From the NCBI GenBank assembly GCA_942491555.1, contig CALOBN010000005.1, forward strand, positions 434,001 to 498,000: a DNA stretch of 64,000 nucleotides. The letters are read 5' to 3'. Below, piece by piece: positions 15,713 to 23,999 of this stretch. The first letter of the stretch is position 1, and each line of letters opens with the position of its first letter. This stretch comes from Marinihelvus sp942491555 (lineage in GTDB: Bacteria; Pseudomonadota; Gammaproteobacteria; Xanthomonadales; SZUA-36). A program made the translations under genes and the position numbers. The notes under the pieces are model-generated. The model ran no database searches, was not told where the DNA came from, and saw only the letters and a program-made list of their open reading frames with translations.

Positions 15713-17827
15713 CTAGCGTAATTCCTGCAGCAGATAGGTGTAGGTCAATGCCTGCACCATGGCACTCTGGCGATTGTTCGCCGCGCCCCCGTGGCCGCCT
15801 TCGATGTTCTCGTAATAGAACACCTCGTGGCCCTGATCCTTCATTCGCGCGACCATTTTACGCGCATGCGCCGGGTGGACCCGGTCATCGCGGGTGGAGG
15901 TCGTGAAGAACACCCGCGGATAATCAACGCCTTCGCGAACCTGGTGATAAGGCGAATAGTTTTGCAGCCAGGCCCAATCCTCCGGGTTGTCCGGGTCACC
16001 GTATTCTTCAACCCAGCTGGCACCGGCCAGCATCTTGTCAAAGCGGTACATGTCCAGCAGCGGAACGGCGGAGACCACTGCGTTGAACAGGTCCGGCCGT
16101 TGCGTAAACAGCATGCCCACCAGCAGACCACCGCCGCTGCCACCACGGATTCCCAGGTGACGCGGTGATGTTACGCCATCGGCAATGACTGCTTCGGCAA
16201 CCGCATAAAAATCGTCATAGGATCTCTGGCGATTTTCGCGCTGGGCCTGGCGGTGCCATTGGGGGCCGTACTCACCACCCCCGCGAATGTTCGCCAGTAC
16301 GTAGACCCCGCCCGCATCAAGCCAGTCGATGCCAATCGTGGCCGAGTAGCTGGGCCGCATGGACACCTCGAACCCGCCGTAGGCGTAGATGAGTGTGGGG
16401 TTTTTGCCGTTGCGCTCCAGGTCTTTTCTGGCGACGACAAAGTACGGGACGCGGGTACCGTCCTTCGACGTTGTGAATTCCTGCCGCACCTCATAGGGGC
16501 TGGCGTCAAAGAACGCGGGCAGGGCTTTAGCGACGGTCGGCGTGCTCACGCCATCAGCTTCAAACAGCGTCGTCGGATTCAGAAAGTCCGTGTAGGTGAA
16601 ATAGAAGAAGTTGCTTTCTTCCGAAGTACTCGTGATGTCAATGCGGCCCATGGTCGGCACATCCAGGGCCCGGGCGGTCCACTGCCCATCCACCAGAGAG
16701 TAGGCGTCCAGCCGGTTGCGGACATCTTCCATGCGATTGATCAGCACCATGTCGCGGGTGCGGCTGACACTGGAGATCGAAGAGCTTGCATCGGGCTCAT
16801 AGAGCTTGCGCACCTGGCCTTCACCAGCCAGCAGTTCGTCCACATCAATACTGATCAGGGTTCCCTGTTTCCAGGTCTGACCATCACGTTCCCAGTCCGA
16901 CTTAAGGCTGACCAGCAGCTGATTCTTGAAGATGGCCTCGACGTCGGCGTCCGGCGGTATATCAAGATGTCGCAGCTCACCGTCCTGCCTGAGGTAGTAG
17001 TCATTGGTGAAAAACGTGGGCGCCACAACCACCATCGGATAGTCCTTCTCCGGTGTGTGAATCACGGTGGCAAATACCCCAATGTCCTCAGGTTTGCCTT
17101 CATAAATGACGGTGGCTTCATCCAGTGCCTGGCCGCGTGTCCACAGTTTAGTGATGCGCGGATAGCCTGATTCGGTCATCGAGCCCGGTCCGAAGTCCGT
17201 GTTGACGAAAACCTCATCCTGCGAGATGAATCCGGCGCCGCCTTTGGCCTCCGGCAGGTTAAAGCCGTCTTCCACCCAGGCACCTTCGCTGATGTCGAAT
17301 TCACGGGTCACCGCGGCATCAGCGCCACCGCGGGACAGCGAAATCAGGCAGCGATCATAGACCGGCGGTAAACATGAGGCACCACCCCATACCCAGTTCT
17401 CGCCCTCGTCTTTGGCAAGCTGATCCAGGTCAATCAGCACTTCCCATTGCGGCTCGTCTTTGCGGTATTCCTCAAGCGTGGTGCGACGCCAGAGGCCACG
17501 CTCATTATTCGCATCACGCCAGAAGTTATAGAGGTAATCACCGCGGATTGACGGATAGGCAATTCTTTCCTCGGAGTCATAAACCGCCAGGTTTTTCTCA
17601 AAGAAGGTCTCGTACTCAGGTTGCGCCTGCAGTACCGCGAGGGTTTCTTCGTTTCGCGCCCGTGCCCAATCGAGGGCTTGCTCGCTTTCCACTTCCTCCA
17701 GCCAGAGGTAGGGATCCTGATCGGGGTCAGGGAAATTGGCTTGCTTCGGGTCAGCGTTAACAGTCATGGGGTTCAGGGCCAGTGTGAGTGAGAGTGAGAG
17801 TGAGAGTGACAGGAAAAGGCATCGCAT
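15713..17827 (-). CDS. Prolyl oligopeptidase family serine peptidase (S9A), exported
   Basis: 704 residues, the usual length for S9A prolyl endopeptidases that cut peptides after proline. An N-terminal signal peptide contains an unusual Leu-Ser repeat (FLSLSLSLSLTLALN). The family opening DPYLWLEEVESEQALDWA follows, then the beta-propeller (about 80-430) and the alpha/beta-hydrolase domain. The nucleophile is in GIRGGSGGGLLVG (GxSxGG), the Asp in TSTRDDRVHPAHA and the His in IEGGHGG near the end. YAYGGFEVSMRPSYS is a hallmark of the family. It is monocistronic by spacing (82 bp to the next gene). It probably serves nutrient peptide degradation in the periplasm. Confidence 0.93.
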   Translation of the reverse strand: MRCLFLSLSLSLSLTLALNPMTVNADPKQANFPDPDQDPYLWLEEVESEQALDWARARNEETLAVLQAQPEYETFFEKNLAVYDSEERIAYPSIRGDYLYNFWRDANNERGLWRRTTLEEYRKDEPQWEVLIDLDQLAKDEGENWVWGGASCLPPVYDRCLISLSRGGADAAVTREFDISEGAWVEDGFNLPEAKGGAGFISQDEVFVNTDFGPGSMTESGYPRITKLWTRGQALDEATVIYEGKPEDIGVFATVIHTPEKDYPMVVVAPTFFTNDYYLRQDGELRHLDIPPDADVEAIFKNQLLVSLKSDWERDGQTWKQGTLISIDVDELLAGEGQVRKLYEPDASSSISSVSRTRDMVLINRMEDVRNRLDAYSLVDGQWTARALDVPTMGRIDITSTSEESNFFYFTYTDFLNPTTLFEADGVSTPTVAKALPAFFDASPYEVRQEFTTSKDGTRVPYFVVARKDLERNGKNPTLIYAYGGFEVSMRPSYSATIGIDWLDAGGVYVLANIRGGGEYGPQWHRQAQRENRQRSYDDFYAVAEAVIADGVTSPRHLGIRGGSGGGLLVGMLFTQRPDLFNAVVSAVPLLDMYRFDKMLAGASWVEEYGDPDNPEDWAWLQNYSPYHQVREGVDYPRVFFTTSTRDDRVHPAHARKMVARMKDQGHEVFYYENIEGGHGGAANNRQSAMVQALTYTYLLQELR
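17788..17811. repeat. Hexanucleotide repeat in signal-peptide coding region
   Basis: Four tandem units of GTGAGA (last one GTGACA) on the plus strand, encoding the Leu-Ser repeat of the prolyl oligopeptidase signal peptide on the minus strand. Because the unit is six bases, unit gain or loss keeps the frame and only changes the length of the hydrophobic core. Confidence 0.7.
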
Positions 17828-17972
17828 GAGTCTGGTTCCGTGGTTATTTAGTTAAACAGGTTGGGCCCGGAGGCTTAAGGCTCAAGTCAAGCGGCGGTTT
17901 GAAATTCAAGGTTACAGGCATTGGCAACGCTGTGGGTTAGAATGGCCAGCAACTCTTGGCGTGGAACCGGGC

Positions 17973-18389
17973 ATGGCGGAAACGAAAGGCAGGGCATTAG
18001 GGGTCGGCGGTGTGTTCTTTCGTTCACCCGATCCGGCCCGGTTGGGTGACTGGTACCAGATGACCCTGGGCATATCAGTAGAGGCCTGGGGCGATACGCG
18101 CGGCACGAGCTTCGCGCCTTCAGACATGCCGGATAACGCTTTCACCGTTTGGAGCGTCTTTGCCAAGGATACAGAGTATTTTGGCCCCTCCGGTCAGGGC
18201 TTCATGATCAACCTGGTGGTTGATGATCTGGATGCAGCTTTGGAGCGCGTGCACAGGGCTGGAGGTATTGTTCTGCCTGAAAAAGAGGAAGCAGATTTTG
18301 GGCGCTTCGGCTGGTTCGAGGATCCGGATGGTAACCGGGTTGAACTGTGGGAACCGCCAGTGACCATCCCTGAGGACCTGGCCGAATGA
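17973..18389 (+). CDS. VOC family (glyoxalase/bleomycin-resistance fold) protein
   Basis: About 138 residues. The first half reads GVGGVFFRSPDPARLGDWY followed by a strand-rich segment. The second half has INLVVDDLDAALERVHRAGG and ends with FGWFEDPDGNRVELWEP, the typical glyoxalase-fold C-terminal motif with a metal-ligand glutamate. The N-terminal metal histidine expected in glyoxalase I is not obvious. The function may be a dioxygenase-like or binding role. ATG 17973 is preceded by GGAACCGG; GTG 17961 is a weaker alternative. It overlaps slyX by 4 bp (ATGA). Confidence 0.85.
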   Translation: MAETKGRALGVGGVFFRSPDPARLGDWYQMTLGISVEAWGDTRGTSFAPSDMPDNAFTVWSVFAKDTEYFGPSGQGFMINLVVDDLDAALERVHRAGGIVLPEKEEADFGRFGWFEDPDGNRVELWEPPVTIPEDLAE

Positions 18390-18616
18390 GCGCTGAATCC
18401 CTGACTGCCCTTGAAGCACGGATTTATGAGCTGGAGACGCAGGCGGCCTTTCAGGAGGAGCTGTTACGCAGGCTGGATGACACGGTAGCCAGCCAGGATC
18501 AGGAGCTGCTGCAGTTGAAAAACCAGCTCAAAGCCCTCGCCATGCGGCTGTCGGATTTGCGCGATTCAGCTCCGGGCGTGTCAGATTCCGGGCACGAGGT
18601 GCCACCTCACTATTGA
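18386..18616 (+). CDS. slyX: SlyX family coiled-coil protein
   Basis: 76 residues, the size of E. coli SlyX. Nearly the whole length is a predicted coiled coil (ALEARIYELETQAAFQEELL and heptad-like leucines), ending in the typical PPHY tail. The ATGA overlap with the VOC gene shows coupling. SlyX is a small conserved gammaproteobacterial protein of uncertain role, originally named for a neighbour of slyD. Confidence 0.88.
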   Translation: MSAESLTALEARIYELETQAAFQEELLRRLDDTVASQDQELLQLKNQLKALAMRLSDLRDSAPGVSDSGHEVPPHY

Positions 18617-18647
18617 GTCATTATTGCGTCTTGAGGTCGTGACGGGG

Positions 18648-19643
18648 TCAGTCCCAGGGTAGTTCCATGGCCGGTTCCTGCAGTCTTGCCTGCTGTTCCC
18701 GCAGTCCCAGTATCAGGTCTTCCCAGTAGCGTCCCTCACCAAACCAGGGGAAGGCCTGTGGAAAGGCGGGGTCTTCCCAGCGGCGTCCCAGCCAGGCCGC
18801 GTGGTGCAGCATACGCATCGTGCGCAAGGCCTCAATGAGCTGCAGTTGCCGGTGGTCAAAGGCGCAAAACTCCTTATAGCCCGCCAACAGGTCCTTCATC
18901 TGGATCGCCATTTCCGGTGTCTCCCCGGCTAGGAACATCCACAGATCCTGCACTGCAGGCCCGGACTGGCAGTCATCCAGGTCCACGAAGAACGGCCCGT
19001 CACGCCATAAAACGTTTCCAACATGGCAGTCGCCGTGCAGACGGATGGGGGTAAAGGCCCCCGCACGTGCCCAGGCGGCTTCAATCGCAGTCATCAGATC
19101 CCGGGACAGGCTGTCAAAGGCGGTTTCCAGATGCGGGGGTAACAAGTGCGAGGCTTGAATGCTCTCGATGGATTCCTGTCCAAATCGTTGCGGGGTGAGC
19201 GCAGGCCGGTGTTTAAAGGGCTGGCTCGCGCCCACCGCGTGTATCCGGCCCATAAAGCGGCCCAGCCACAGACGGGTGTCGCGGTCGCCAAGCTCCGGGG
19301 CATGGCCGCCACGTCGTTCGAACAGGGCAAACCGGAAGCCTTCAAAGTGATGCAGCGTGGCGCCATTGATCACCATGGGCGGGACGAGCGGAATCTCAGC
19401 ATCAGCCAGCTGCAAGGCAAATTCATGCTCCTCGAGGATTTGCTCATCACTCCAGCGTGCCGGCCGGTAAAATTTTGCAATCAGCGGCGCGCCTTCTTCC
19501 AGGCCGACCTGGTAGACCCGGTTCTCATAGCTGTTCAGCGCCAGCAGGCGGCCGTCGCAGAGCAGGTCCAGGGACTCGACGGCCTGAATAACCTGATCCG
19601 GGCCCAGCTGGTAATACGGCGCTTTATCGATGTTGTCAGTCAT
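18648..19643 (-). CDS. srkA: Stress response kinase A (YihE/SrkA), Ser/Thr protein kinase
   Basis: 331 residues (E. coli 328). It has an aminoglycoside phosphotransferase-like fold. The N-lobe includes SYENRVYQVG and LIAKFYRPARWSDEQI with the ATP-contacting lysine. The catalytic loop is RLHGDCHVGNVLW and the metal-binding motif FVDLDDCQSGPAVQDLWM. SrkA in E. coli counters MazEF-type and Cpx stress death and phosphorylates protein substrates. It stands alone, convergent with slyX (31 bp gap). Confidence 0.93.
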   Translation of the reverse strand: MTDNIDKAPYYQLGPDQVIQAVESLDLLCDGRLLALNSYENRVYQVGLEEGAPLIAKFYRPARWSDEQILEEHEFALQLADAEIPLVPPMVINGATLHHFEGFRFALFERRGGHAPELGDRDTRLWLGRFMGRIHAVGASQPFKHRPALTPQRFGQESIESIQASHLLPPHLETAFDSLSRDLMTAIEAAWARAGAFTPIRLHGDCHVGNVLWRDGPFFVDLDDCQSGPAVQDLWMFLAGETPEMAIQMKDLLAGYKEFCAFDHRQLQLIEALRTMRMLHHAAWLGRRWEDPAFPQAFPWFGEGRYWEDLILGLREQQARLQEPAMELPWD

Positions 19644-19782
19644 CCGCGCATCTTAGCCCTTCGGCCGTCCCTCCGTAGGGTTGTTTGTATGCGTCGCAAA
19701 GTGATGTTTGCTTCGGGCCGGGCATGAATCCCTTAGAATAGAATCTCTACACTCAATGCCCGAACGACAAGGCCCCATACAT

Positions 19783-20610
19783 ATGAGCAATGGCACCAAT
19801 AACCTCGCCCTGTATTGCGATTTCGAAAATATAGCCCTCGGCGTGCGTGACGCACGTTATGCCCGTTTTGACATCCAGGAGGTGCTCGAACGCCTGCTGG
19901 TAAAGGGCAATATCGTCGTCAAGAAGGCCTACTGCGACTGGGAGCGTTACAAGGATTTCAAGCGGGACATGCACGAGGCCTCGTTCGAATTAATCGACAT
20001 TCCCCACCGCCGGCTTTCCGGTAAGAACTCTGCGGACATTCGCATGGTCGTCGATGCGCTCGACCTGTGTTACACCAAATCACACGTGGATATGTTCGTG
20101 ATCATCTCCGGGGACTCGGATTTTTCACCGCTGGTTTCCAAGCTGCGCGAAAACAACAAGGTGGTGATCGGCATTGGTGTCAAGGAGTCGACCTCGGACC
20201 TGCTGATCTCCAATTGTGATGAATTCATTTATTACGAAGACATCGTGCGCAAGGCCGCCCAGCGTAAGCCCAAAAAACCGCGCCAGCCGAAGAAAACCGA
20301 CGCCGGCACCAAAGAGAATGTCGCTGGCGGTAATGGCGGCCGGAGTGCTGATGAGCGGCAGCAGCAAGCCTTCGACCTGGTGCTGGAGACCCTTGATGAC
20401 ATTACCAGCGAACGCGGTGAAGAAAGTAACGTCTGGGGATCCATGGTCAAACAGGCGATCAAACGCCGCAAACCGTCATTCAGCGAGAGTTATCACGGGT
20501 TTAAGTCCTTTGGACTGTTGCTGGCCGCCATGGAAAAGCAGGACCTGCTTAAACTCGAACACGACAAGAAATCCGGCGGCTACATCATTACCGACTACAC
20601 CAACGACTGA
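19783..20610 (+). CDS. NYN domain / LOTUS (OST-HTH) domain protein
   Basis: About 275 residues. The N-terminal NYN (PIN-like) nuclease domain shows ALYCDFENIA (first catalytic Asp), GKNSADIRMVVDALD and the closing acidic motif VIISGDSDFSPLV. A basic, low-complexity linker (KPKKPRQPKK) leads to a C-terminal OST-HTH/LOTUS domain (about 190-270) with GSMVKQAIKRRKPSFSES and a winged-helix end. LOTUS domains bind RNA, including G-rich or structured RNA, so this is a likely RNA-processing enzyme of the LabA/DUF88 group. ATG 19783 fits the homologous start; ATG 19756 and an ORF start at 19708 are upstream alternatives. Confidence 0.88.
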   Translation: MSNGTNNLALYCDFENIALGVRDARYARFDIQEVLERLLVKGNIVVKKAYCDWERYKDFKRDMHEASFELIDIPHRRLSGKNSADIRMVVDALDLCYTKSHVDMFVIISGDSDFSPLVSKLRENNKVVIGIGVKESTSDLLISNCDEFIYYEDIVRKAAQRKPKKPRQPKKTDAGTKENVAGGNGGRSADERQQQAFDLVLETLDDITSERGEESNVWGSMVKQAIKRRKPSFSESYHGFKSFGLLLAAMEKQDLLKLEHDKKSGGYIITDYTND

Positions 20611-20619
20611 TCCGTTCTT

Positions 20620-20823
20620 GTTGACGGTTGTGGTGGGGTGTCCGGTTGTGGCCGGCCGGGCTTTCGGCCTGCGGCTTCCCTCACTCGCGCCCGCTTGGTG
20701 GGGTCGGTCACACAAATCAGGATGATTTGTGGAACCGACCCCACAAAGCGAAGGAGAACGAGAGAAGCCGAAGGCCTCAAGCCAGGCCCGCAACCAGCCA
20801 CACCCGCGACCACCCCGGTCAAC
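20620..20823. repeat. 204-bp imperfect palindromic element (long copy)
   Basis: The two halves are imperfect inverted copies of each other (about three quarters identical by eye) with GTTGAC/GTCAAC at the ends (20620-20625, 20818-20823). The centre forms a near-perfect hairpin: GTGGGGTCGGT (20698-20708) with ACCGACCCCAC (20734-20744), and CACAAATC (20711-20718) with GATTTGTG (20724-20731) around AGGAT. A shortened inverted copy lies at 53894-53977. It resembles a MITE or a large REP-like element; no transposase is present. Confidence 0.65.
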
Positions 20824-20824
20824 C

Positions 20825-21001
20825 ATGACCCGGAACCTCAATAAACAACAGATTAATTACCTGGATAAGACTTCGGACAAAGAAGCGTTCAGGTATGCCA
20901 ATGGGCTAAAGAACTTTTTCGTGGCCCATAAAAAGAAAAGACCCGGCATCCGCGGGTCTTTTCAAAAATGTGACTGGACAGGTCCGGCCACATTCCCCTA
21001 G
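20825..21001 (+). CDS. Doubtful small ORF, 58 codons
   Basis: From ATG 20825 a basic 58-residue peptide is possible (opening MTRNLNKQQINYLDKTSDK, then NFFVAHKKKRPG). It has no convincing ribosome site, starts at the edge of the palindromic element, and runs through a perfect 10-bp hairpin (20936-20962), which argues against translation. It is listed only because composition before the hairpin is protein-like. Confidence 0.15.
   Translation: MTRNLNKQQINYLDKTSDKEAFRYANGLKNFFVAHKKKRPGIRGSFQKCDWTGPATFP
20936..20962. terminator. Hairpin, possible bidirectional terminator
   Basis: The perfect 10-bp stem AAAAGACCCG/CGGGTCTTTT around GCATCCG has an A-run on one side and a T-run on the other, as in a bidirectional intrinsic terminator. 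It could end transcripts from the NYN gene 330 bp upstream. Confidence 0.5.
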
Positions 21002-21038
21002 GTCGTGACCGGCCACAGTCCCCCTGCAGGCCGGTCAC
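20967..21038. repeat. Pair of REP-like hairpins
   Basis: Hairpin one: AATGTG (20967-20972)/CACATT (20989-20994) enclosing GGAC/GTCC. Hairpin two: GTGACCGGCC (21005-21014)/GGCCGGTCAC (21029-21038). The two share a direct repeat GGCCACA(T/G)TCCCC at 20986 and 21011. The two-module design recalls BIME/REP sequences. Confidence 0.5.
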
Positions 21039-21491
21039 AGACACTTACCCCCAAGCTTAACCCTGGGATATTCGGCGAGAGGCCTTCACCGAGCCGCGGG
21101 TGGGCGGCGCGGTGAGCGGAGAGCCGGGAGGTCTGAACGGGAATCCTTCCCCCTCCGGCTAAATCTTCCCTGGTTCCGCGAAACTGGCAATGCGGATTCC
21201 TTTCCACAGTGAAGAATCTTTCCAAACTTTTCGCGTGCCCGGGAACCAGCGGAAGTTCCTGATGGGCAGGCCCAGCAACCATCGGGCCATAACGCGAGAA
21301 GCTGGCTTCTCTTACCAACAGCGAGGGGCTGAATCGGGCAGACCTTCGAGGCTGGTAGAATAGATAGATACAAAAATGATGCCAAAAATAAAATTAGATC
21401 CTAACTAAATGATAAATAAAGTAAATGTAATTTCCGGGCCTTCTGAAGGCGGGTAATTGATGCACTGACGCTGACCCTTTTGGGCGCAGTA

Positions 21492-21508
21492 GTGACAGAA
21501 TTTGTCAC
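21492..21508. promoter_or_regulatory. Inverted repeat GTGACA-N5-TGTCAC, possible operator
   Basis: A perfect 6-bp dyad with a 5-bp AT-rich spacer, 115 bp before the start of the small exported protein and just after an AT-rich island. The binding protein is unknown. Confidence 0.3.
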
Positions 21509-21623
21509 CCGTTGCTTAAAAGCGATGATTCATTGTCTGCTGCCGCAGACGGTTGGGGTCTTTGCGGTCGCGCTGCGGCGCCGGGACATTGCAAGCGGCA
21601 GACCGTGGCCTTAAATTGGTGGT

Positions 21624-22034
21624 ATGACAATGCGCAATAAACAAACAGTTGTTGATGGTGCCGGATCGCTGAGACGGGGCGCTGGCATGGCTCAGCTTCT
21701 GACGCTGGCGCTATTGATGTTCACCGGCCCGGCGCTTGCTGCGCAAAAGTACCAGGTCACCGCCAGCGTGGTTCATCTTGGCGAAGTGGTGGCAGCGCCC
21801 GTCGTTATTGTTGAAGAAGGCCAGGCCGCGAGGGTTCACCAGGTCGGCCCGCCCAACTTCACCCTGGGTGTGGTTATTTACCCGATCAAGCCTGACCAGG
21901 TGCAAATCTCGCTGGACTACAGCTCGGGCCGCGTGTCAGCGAACCCCAGCGTGGTAGTCCCGATTGGAGAGCCCTATCAGACCATCACCGACAAGCTCGT
22001 TGTGAACCTGCAAATCGATCTCTACGAGGAGTAA
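21624..22034 (+). CDS. Small exported protein of unknown function
   Basis: 136 residues, or fewer if translation starts at a later Met. A signal peptide is visible at about residues 22-39 (MAQLLTLALLMFTGPALAA), giving a mature protein of about 96 residues. The mature part is strand-rich with no cysteines, and contains VVHLGEVVAAPVVIVEEGQAA. I do not recognise a family. It is preceded by a long repeat-rich non-coding region with an operator-like dyad, and is convergent with ilvE (5 bp between stops). Confidence 0.6.
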   Translation: MTMRNKQTVVDGAGSLRRGAGMAQLLTLALLMFTGPALAAQKYQVTASVVHLGEVVAAPVVIVEEGQAARVHQVGPPNFTLGVVIYPIKPDQVQISLDYSSGRVSANPSVVVPIGEPYQTITDKLVVNLQIDLYEE

Positions 22035-22039
22035 TTCCC

Positions 22040-22957
22040 TTACAGCGGCTCCAGCCAGCCACGCTTGTCTTCCGTACGGCCATCAAACAGACCAAAAAAA
22101 GCGTCCTGCAGCTGTTTGGTTACCGGACCCCGGCGCCCCGAGCCAATGGTCAGGTGGTCAACACGACGCACCGGCGTGATCTCTACTGCGGTACCGGTCA
22201 TAAAGATTTCGTCAGCCGCATAAAGTTGCTCGCGGGAAATGGACTGTTCGATCACGTCCATGCCCAGATCGGCGGCCAGCTTGATTGCCGTGTCGCGTGT
22301 GATGCCACCGAGAATCGAGGCCGACACTGGCGGCGACAGGATGCGACCTTCGCTGACCACGAAGATGTTTTCCCCGCTGCCCTCACTCACCAGGCCGTCG
22401 GTGCCCAGGGCAATGCCCTCGGTGAAGCCGCGATCACGTGCCTCGGACACCACCAGAAACGATGACAGGTAGTTGCCACCGGCCTTTACACCGGCGGGAA
22501 TGGTATTGGGCGCCACGCGCTGCCAGGAACTGACGCAGACCTCCACACCTTGCTCCAGAACGCCCTCACCCAGATAGGTGCCCCATTCGGCAACAATAAT
22601 GGCGGTTTCGGTGGCGTTCATATCGCCGGGCATGAGACCGAGGCCGCAGTCGCCACGGAAGGCCACGGGTCGCAGATAGGCAGCTGTCAGGCCATTGGCG
22701 GAAACCGTCTCGCGGCATGCCGCATGAATCTCATCAAAGCTCCATTTGATCGGAATCCGGTACACGGAGGCTGACCAGAAAAAACGCTTTAAATGGTCGG
22801 TTAATCGAAAAACCCGTGGGCCTGCCGGCGTCTCGTACACACGGACGCCTTCGAATACGGATGAACCATAGTGGATGGCATGGCTGCGAACACTGACCTT
22901 GCAGTCTTCGAAAGGTTTGAGCTGGCCGTTGAACCAGACCTTGAACTCGTCACTCAT
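22040..22957 (-). CDS. ilvE: Branched-chain amino acid aminotransferase
   Basis: 305 residues, class IV PLP aminotransferase, the last step in Ile/Leu/Val synthesis. Key features are HAIHYGSSVFEGVRVYE near the N-terminus, the PLP lysine in PAGVKAGGNYLSS (about residue 160), the cofactor loop VSEGSGENIFVV, and GTAVEITPVRRVD near the end. The frame stays open upstream through the LysR gene, but ATG 22957 is where homology begins. The LysR gene ends 55 bp upstream. The class includes D-amino acid transaminases; length and motifs favour IlvE. Confidence 0.95.
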   Translation of the reverse strand: MSDEFKVWFNGQLKPFEDCKVSVRSHAIHYGSSVFEGVRVYETPAGPRVFRLTDHLKRFFWSASVYRIPIKWSFDEIHAACRETVSANGLTAAYLRPVAFRGDCGLGLMPGDMNATETAIIVAEWGTYLGEGVLEQGVEVCVSSWQRVAPNTIPAGVKAGGNYLSSFLVVSEARDRGFTEGIALGTDGLVSEGSGENIFVVSEGRILSPPVSASILGGITRDTAIKLAADLGMDVIEQSISREQLYAADEIFMTGTAVEITPVRRVDHLTIGSGRRGPVTKQLQDAFFGLFDGRTEDKRGWLEPL

Positions 22958-23012
22958 GAATGGAATCCCGGTGGATAATTGATCGCAAGTATCCTTGCGC
23001 CAGGGCCCTGAA

Positions 23013-23951
23013 TCAAGGTCCGGGCCTATGGCCCACCAGGCCGCGCGGCAGCCAATCATCCTGTCGGTCAAAGTACTCGCCCAGGAAGTCCATGAAAGCG
23101 CTGACCTTGGCGGGTCGGAACTGACGATGCAGCGTAACCGCGGAGATCTGCAGAGGGCTGGAGCGGAAGTCGGGCAGGACTTCCAGCAACTGTCCTGTCT
23201 CCAGGTGGTCCGCCACCAGGAACTCCGGCAAGCGCACGATACCCAGTCCGCGGCAGGCGGCATCCGCCAGCACCCGGCCATTGTTACAGGACAGCTGCCA
23301 GTGTCCGGCAAGGCTGACCGATCGCTCACGGCCCGCGTTTTCAAAGCGCCATTGCCGGGGTGTGCTGGAGAGGCTGTAAGCCAATAGTTGGTGCTGTTCC
23401 AATTCGTCCAACGAGCGGGGCTCACCATGGGTGGCAAGATAGTCGGCCGATGCGTAGCACCCCAGGCACGCATCCCCAAGACGTTTTGCGACCAGCGATG
23501 AGTCCCTGAGCTCGCCGATGCGCAGCGCGACATCGATTTGTTCTTCAAGCATCCGCGATTCGCGATCCTCATACCGTACGTCCAGCCTGACCTCCGGCGC
23601 GCGGGACAAAAACTCACGCAGTGCCGGGCCCAGGAAAAGACGACCAAAATCCATGGGCACCGAAACGCGCAGCAAGCCCGCAGGCCGGTCCCCCTGCCCT
23701 GAGGCGCGCGCCTCTGCGGCGTCGAGCTGTTCCAGCAGCGCCACGCAGTCCTTGTAATAAGCCGCCCCGGCCTCGGACAGTTCCACCCGCCGGGTGGTGC
23801 GATTGAGTAGCCGGATACCAAGATGTGCTTCGAGATCGCCTATGTGACGACTCACCAGCGGTGCTGATACATCCAGCAGCACTGCGGTCGCGCTGAAGCT
23901 ATTGGTTTCGGCGACGGAGCAAAAGGTTCGCATGGTGGCGAGACGGTCCAT
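23013..23951 (-). CDS. LysR family transcriptional regulator
   Basis: 312 residues. The N-terminal winged helix-turn-helix is intact (MRTFCSVAETNSFSATA, VSRHIGDLEAHLGIRLLNR). The effector-binding region starts near residue 90 (LLRVSVPMDFGRLFLGPAL). It is divergently transcribed from a pirin gene with a 102-bp AT-rich gap, a common genomic pairing in which the regulator controls the pirin. The effector is unknown. Confidence 0.93.
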   Translation of the reverse strand: MDRLATMRTFCSVAETNSFSATAVLLDVSAPLVSRHIGDLEAHLGIRLLNRTTRRVELSEAGAAYYKDCVALLEQLDAAEARASGQGDRPAGLLRVSVPMDFGRLFLGPALREFLSRAPEVRLDVRYEDRESRMLEEQIDVALRIGELRDSSLVAKRLGDACLGCYASADYLATHGEPRSLDELEQHQLLAYSLSSTPRQWRFENAGRERSVSLAGHWQLSCNNGRVLADAACRGLGIVRLPEFLVADHLETGQLLEVLPDFRSSPLQISAVTLHRQFRPAKVSAFMDFLGEYFDRQDDWLPRGLVGHRPGP

Positions 23952-23971
23952 TAATGCATTATACGCAATAG

Positions 23972-23999
23972 TTAATTAATAATAATAAGTATTAATTAA
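23972..23999. promoter_or_regulatory. AT-rich inverted repeat between LysR and pirin genes
   Basis: TTAATTAAT (23972-23980) and ATTAATTAA (23991-23999) form a perfect dyad with 10 bp between the arms, in the divergent promoter region. The layout suits a LysR recognition site controlling both genes; this is inferred from position and symmetry. Confidence 0.5.

Larger units (their letters stand above)
20824..21623. other. Repeat-rich intergenic region, no recognised gene
   Basis: About 800 bp between the NYN gene and a small exported protein. It holds a hairpin at 20936-20962, a REP-like hairpin pair at 20967-21038, and an AT-rich island (about 21360-21435) in otherwise GC-rich DNA. An inverted repeat GTGACA/TGTCAC lies at 21492-21508 and a GTCTGC/GCAGAC hairpin at 21535-21550. 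Minus-strand frames of about 100 codons exist between 21000 and 21385 but resemble no family. Confidence 0.5.

Noticed and set aside
20998..21385. Two overlapping minus-strand frames of about 100 codons in the repeat-rich region.
   Set aside because: Neither has a ribosome site or a recognised domain; one covers the REP-like hairpin.
22958..23821. A 593-codon minus-strand frame that seems to join ilvE to an N-terminal extension.
   Set aside because: The upstream part lies wholly inside the LysR gene in another frame and has no family likeness; ilvE homology starts at 22957.
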